Below, one piece after another: positions 7,465 through 9,339 of a stretch of 9,339 nucleotides of DNA. Made by a program: the position numbers and the translations under genes. Origin of the DNA: Methanobacteriota archaeon (lineage in GTDB: Archaea > Hydrothermarchaeota > Hydrothermarchaeia > Hydrothermarchaeales > JACQPM01); assembly GCA_016207475.1 (NCBI GenBank), contig JACQPM010000069.1, forward strand, positions 1 through 9,339. Reading direction: 5' to 3'. How positions within the stretch are numbered: position 1 is the stretch's first letter; each line of letters starts with the position of its first letter. The notes beneath the pieces were generated by a model, which was given only the letters and a program-made list of their open reading frames with translations, did no database searches and was not told where the DNA came from.

Positions 7465-7485
7465 AGAACACCCCATAGATGAATG

Positions 7486-9339
7486 TTAACGTATATAATA
7501 CCAGGACGCCACCCGGGTCTCCGAGGCGATGCGCCGGCTCAGCTCCCAGAGCTCCCCGGCGGTCATGCCATCCTCGATCCTGACCTGGGCCCAGGCCCCT
7601 CCGGCGGCCAGGGGATGGAAGACGCCCTCCAGCGCCAAGCGTTCCATGGTGGGGAGGTCCGCCTCCTCCCTCACCCAGGAGGCGGGGGTGTAATACACGC
7701 CGGTGCCTATATCCCCGTTCACCACGGCCCGGTCGCTGTACTGGCCGGAGTCCAGCCTCGCCAGGCGGCCGGCCACGCTCCCGTCGGTGCACTGTACCAG
7801 GGCCCACGGGAGGCCGGTCTCCCGGGCCCACTCCCCCAAGGCATCATGGACATAACTCAGGACCTTCTCCCCCAGCCGCAGGGCCGACTTTGTCTCGTGG
7901 AGTTCCTGTCCCAGGTGGGCCTTGAGCATCTCGTTCAGCCCAAGATAGCCCACCAGATTGGTGGCCGCTTCCATGGGGTAGTAGGTCCCTCCATCCAGCT
8001 TCTGGGCCAGGAAGGGGAGGAGACCATCCTCCAGCCTCCTGGTCATGATCTCGCGCTTCACCATGGCCACCCCCCTGGCCAAGGAGAGGCGCTCCCGCAG
8101 GAGCTGGAAGAGCTTCCCGTCATCTCCCCTGGCCTCGTAGACAATCCTGGGGAGGTTTATGGTAACGGTCTGGAGGCCCCCTGCCCGCCATATCCCATCC
8201 TCTATGAACAGACCACCGCACCGGACCTCGCCTCCCGCCCTTTCGTGGCTGAGGTTGAGGAAGAGAGCCCCCGTGGAGTGGGCCCGCTCCATGAACTCGC
8301 CGTACCCCTCCTTCCTCAGGTCCTCCCTCCTGAGCTTCAGGTTGAGCCTCGGACCCCCCGGAGTCCATACCTCCACCAGGGCCCTGGCGAAGAGCCTCGC
8401 CTCCTCCTCGAAATCCCCGTAGGTCCCCCCCAGCCTCCCGCCAGGGCCTACGGCCGGTACTCCGGCCAGGGGTTGGGGTACCCCGTACTCGAGGCCCAGG
8501 TCCCAGGGCCCGGAGGCTGCCCTGCCTGCCTCGAAGAAGAAGAGCCTGGCAAGCTCTTCCAGTCTATCGTTGTCCAGCCCCCGGAGGTAAGGGGCAAGGA
8601 AGACGTTGATGAAATCCATAGACTGGGTCCCGGAGAGGTTCTTCTGGGCTATCCTGAGGGATCCGACGGCATGGAGGATGGCCACCTCCGCCCTCTCCGC
8701 TGGCCCCTCTGCGGAGGGACCTAGGAGCCCTCCCTCCAGGAAGAACCTCAGGTCGTGGTAGAGGGAGGAGGGGCGGGTCGGGAAGTACTCCAGGTCATGG
8801 ACATAGATCTCACCCCGCATATGGGCGTCGGCCAGGTGGAGGGGGAGGGCCTTGAGGAGGGCGTATTCTCGTAGGATGGAACCCGCCATCTGCCGGTATA
8901 TCCCTTCTGGGTCCCGGTGCCCTTCCAGCCCTTCGAGGGCCCTATGGGCGTCGTAGATGGGCATCCCAAGGCGGGTATAATTGGCCCTGGCCTCCTCGAA
9001 ACCGTGCTCCAGGAGCTTGACGTTCACTATCTCCCTGATCAGGGGGGCAGAGACGAAGTCGATCTTCAGCCTCCTCAGCTCCTCCTCGCTCTCCTTTGCC
9101 GCCACCTCGGCCAGCTCCCGGGGAAGGCCCGTCTCCCTCACCAGGGAGGCGACGATCCGCTTCCTCTCGAAGGGCTCTATGGTATTCTGGGAGGTCCTGA
9201 CGAGCATCGAGCGATAACGTTTGTAGCGCTCGGCGGCCTCGGGACTCTTCTTGTACAGGAGCTCCAGGGTGGTGGTCTCTATATCCCGCGTGGTCATGCC
9301 GTCATAGGTCCTCTTGGAGACCTCCAGGGCCACCTCTGC
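7486..9339 (-). CDS. NrdD-like protein with ATP-cone sequence but no glycyl-radical/zinc tail (5' end beyond window)
   Basis: Homologue of anaerobic (class III) ribonucleotide reductase, which reduces NTPs using a glycyl radical. The reading frame is open through the right edge (617 residues visible) and the first 40 or so resemble the second half of an ATP-cone, so the true start is outside; a GTG at 9333 is only an internal codon. Numbering from that GTG: a second ATP-cone (about 46-123), then the NrdD barrel with GEIYVHDLEYFPTRP (174-188), HDLRFFLEGG (193-202), SGTQSMDFINVFLAPYL (234-250), VPAVGPGGR (292-300), YGDFEEE (305-311), Cys372 in EVRCGGLF, VTINLPRI (390-397), NLVGYLGLNE (459-468) and GVYYTP (545-550). 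It ends in RVASWYYIR, where canonical NrdD continues into a four-Cys zinc site and the glycyl-radical loop. Only two Cys are present (372, 515). PurS follows at once, so the missing domain is not next door. It may be an inactive or regulatory paralogue, or need a partner for the radical. Confidence 0.85.
   Translation of the reverse strand, partial: AEVALEVSKRTYDGMTTRDIETTTLELLYKKSPEAAERYKRYRSMLVRTSQNTIEPFERKRIVASLVRETGLPRELAEVAAKESEEELRRLKIDFVSAPLIREIVNVKLLEHGFEEARANYTRLGMPIYDAHRALEGLEGHRDPEGIYRQMAGSILREYALLKALPLHLADAHMRGEIYVHDLEYFPTRPSSLYHDLRFFLEGGLLGPSAEGPAERAEVAILHAVGSLRIAQKNLSGTQSMDFINVFLAPYLRGLDNDRLEELARLFFFEAGRAASGPWDLGLEYGVPQPLAGVPAVGPGGRLGGTYGDFEEEARLFARALVEVWTPGGPRLNLKLRREDLRKEGYGEFMERAHSTGALFLNLSHERAGGEVRCGGLFIEDGIWRAGGLQTVTINLPRIVYEARGDDGKLFQLLRERLSLARGVAMVKREIMTRRLEDGLLPFLAQKLDGGTYYPMEAATNLVGYLGLNEMLKAHLGQELHETKSALRLGEKVLSYVHDALGEWARETGLPWALVQCTDGSVAGRLARLDSGQYSDRAVVNGDIGTGVYYTPASWVREEADLPTMERLALEGVFHPLAAGGAWAQVRIEDGMTAGELWELSRRIASETRVASWYYIR
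7490..7499 (-). promoter_or_regulatory. TATA-like promoter element of purS-purL-purQ, inside the end of the NrdD-like gene
   Basis: On the minus strand the element is ATTATATACG, lying within the codons for the last Tyr-Tyr-Ile-Arg of the NrdD-like protein. Its centre is about 30 bases before the preferred purS ATG at 7464, which suggests a transcript with a leader of only a few bases. It would let the purine operon be expressed independently of the gene upstream. The AT contrast is strong; the promoter function is inferred. Confidence 0.5.

Noticed and set aside
7483..8724. Plus-strand open frame of 413 codons antisense to the NrdD-like gene
   Set aside because: Pro/Gly/Glu-rich low-information translation that mirrors the codon bias of the opposite strand; no domain recognised.
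1..9339. Many near-identical CTCCAGG / CCTGGAG and GAGGAG strings, considered as dispersed repeats
   Set aside because: They fall in reading frames as Leu-Glu and Glu-Glu codons with strong codon preference. They show no regular spacing or flanking conservation.

Overview
The window reads as a gene-dense chromosomal segment of an archaeon. The evidence is a Hel308-type repair helicase, an archaeal/eukaryotic-type GPN-loop GTPase, an AT-rich TATA-like box about 25-30 bases before several start codons (the spacing expected of leaderless mRNAs), and separate PurS, PurL and PurQ subunits. The DNA is GC-rich, with heavy use of AGG for Arg and CTC/CTG for Leu. I cannot place the lineage from sequence alone. 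I see no tRNA, rRNA, CRISPR array, insertion sequence or prophage gene, and no gene-free stretch longer than about 100 bases.

Layout. (1) On the minus strand, 1-1941 is hel308, running off the left edge so that its C-terminus is missing. A THEP1-family NTPase lies upstream of it at 2000-2524 on the same strand. (2) A divergent intergenic region of about 90 bases (2525-2615) leads to two plus-strand genes: a GPN-loop GTPase (2616-3380) and purC (3415-4107). (3) purC converges with a minus-strand block, with only 12 bases between the two stop codons. Read 5' to 3' this block is an NrdD-like gene (entering from the right edge, ending at 7486), purS, purL and purQ. purS/purL and purL/purQ overlap by 8 and 4 bases.

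How the genes fit together. PurS, PurL and PurQ form the FGAM synthase complex (step 4 of purine synthesis) and PurC makes SAICAR later in the same pathway, so the centre of the window is de novo purine synthesis. The NrdD-like gene directly upstream belongs to the anaerobic ribonucleotide reductase superfamily, so the theme of nucleotide supply continues. Hel308, THEP1 and the GPN GTPase are informational or housekeeping NTPases with no obvious direct link to the purine genes.

The most unusual item is the NrdD-like protein. It carries ATP-cone regulatory sequence and a recognisable NrdD barrel, but it stops just where the zinc-binding and glycyl-radical tail should begin. It has only two cysteines in 617 visible residues, and Ser replaces a Cys that I recall as conserved. 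It is either a non-canonical or regulatory paralogue, or it needs a radical domain supplied by another polypeptide. A second item is a perfect 8-bp hairpin in the last codons of purL that overlaps the purQ ribosome-binding site, a plausible translational-coupling element.
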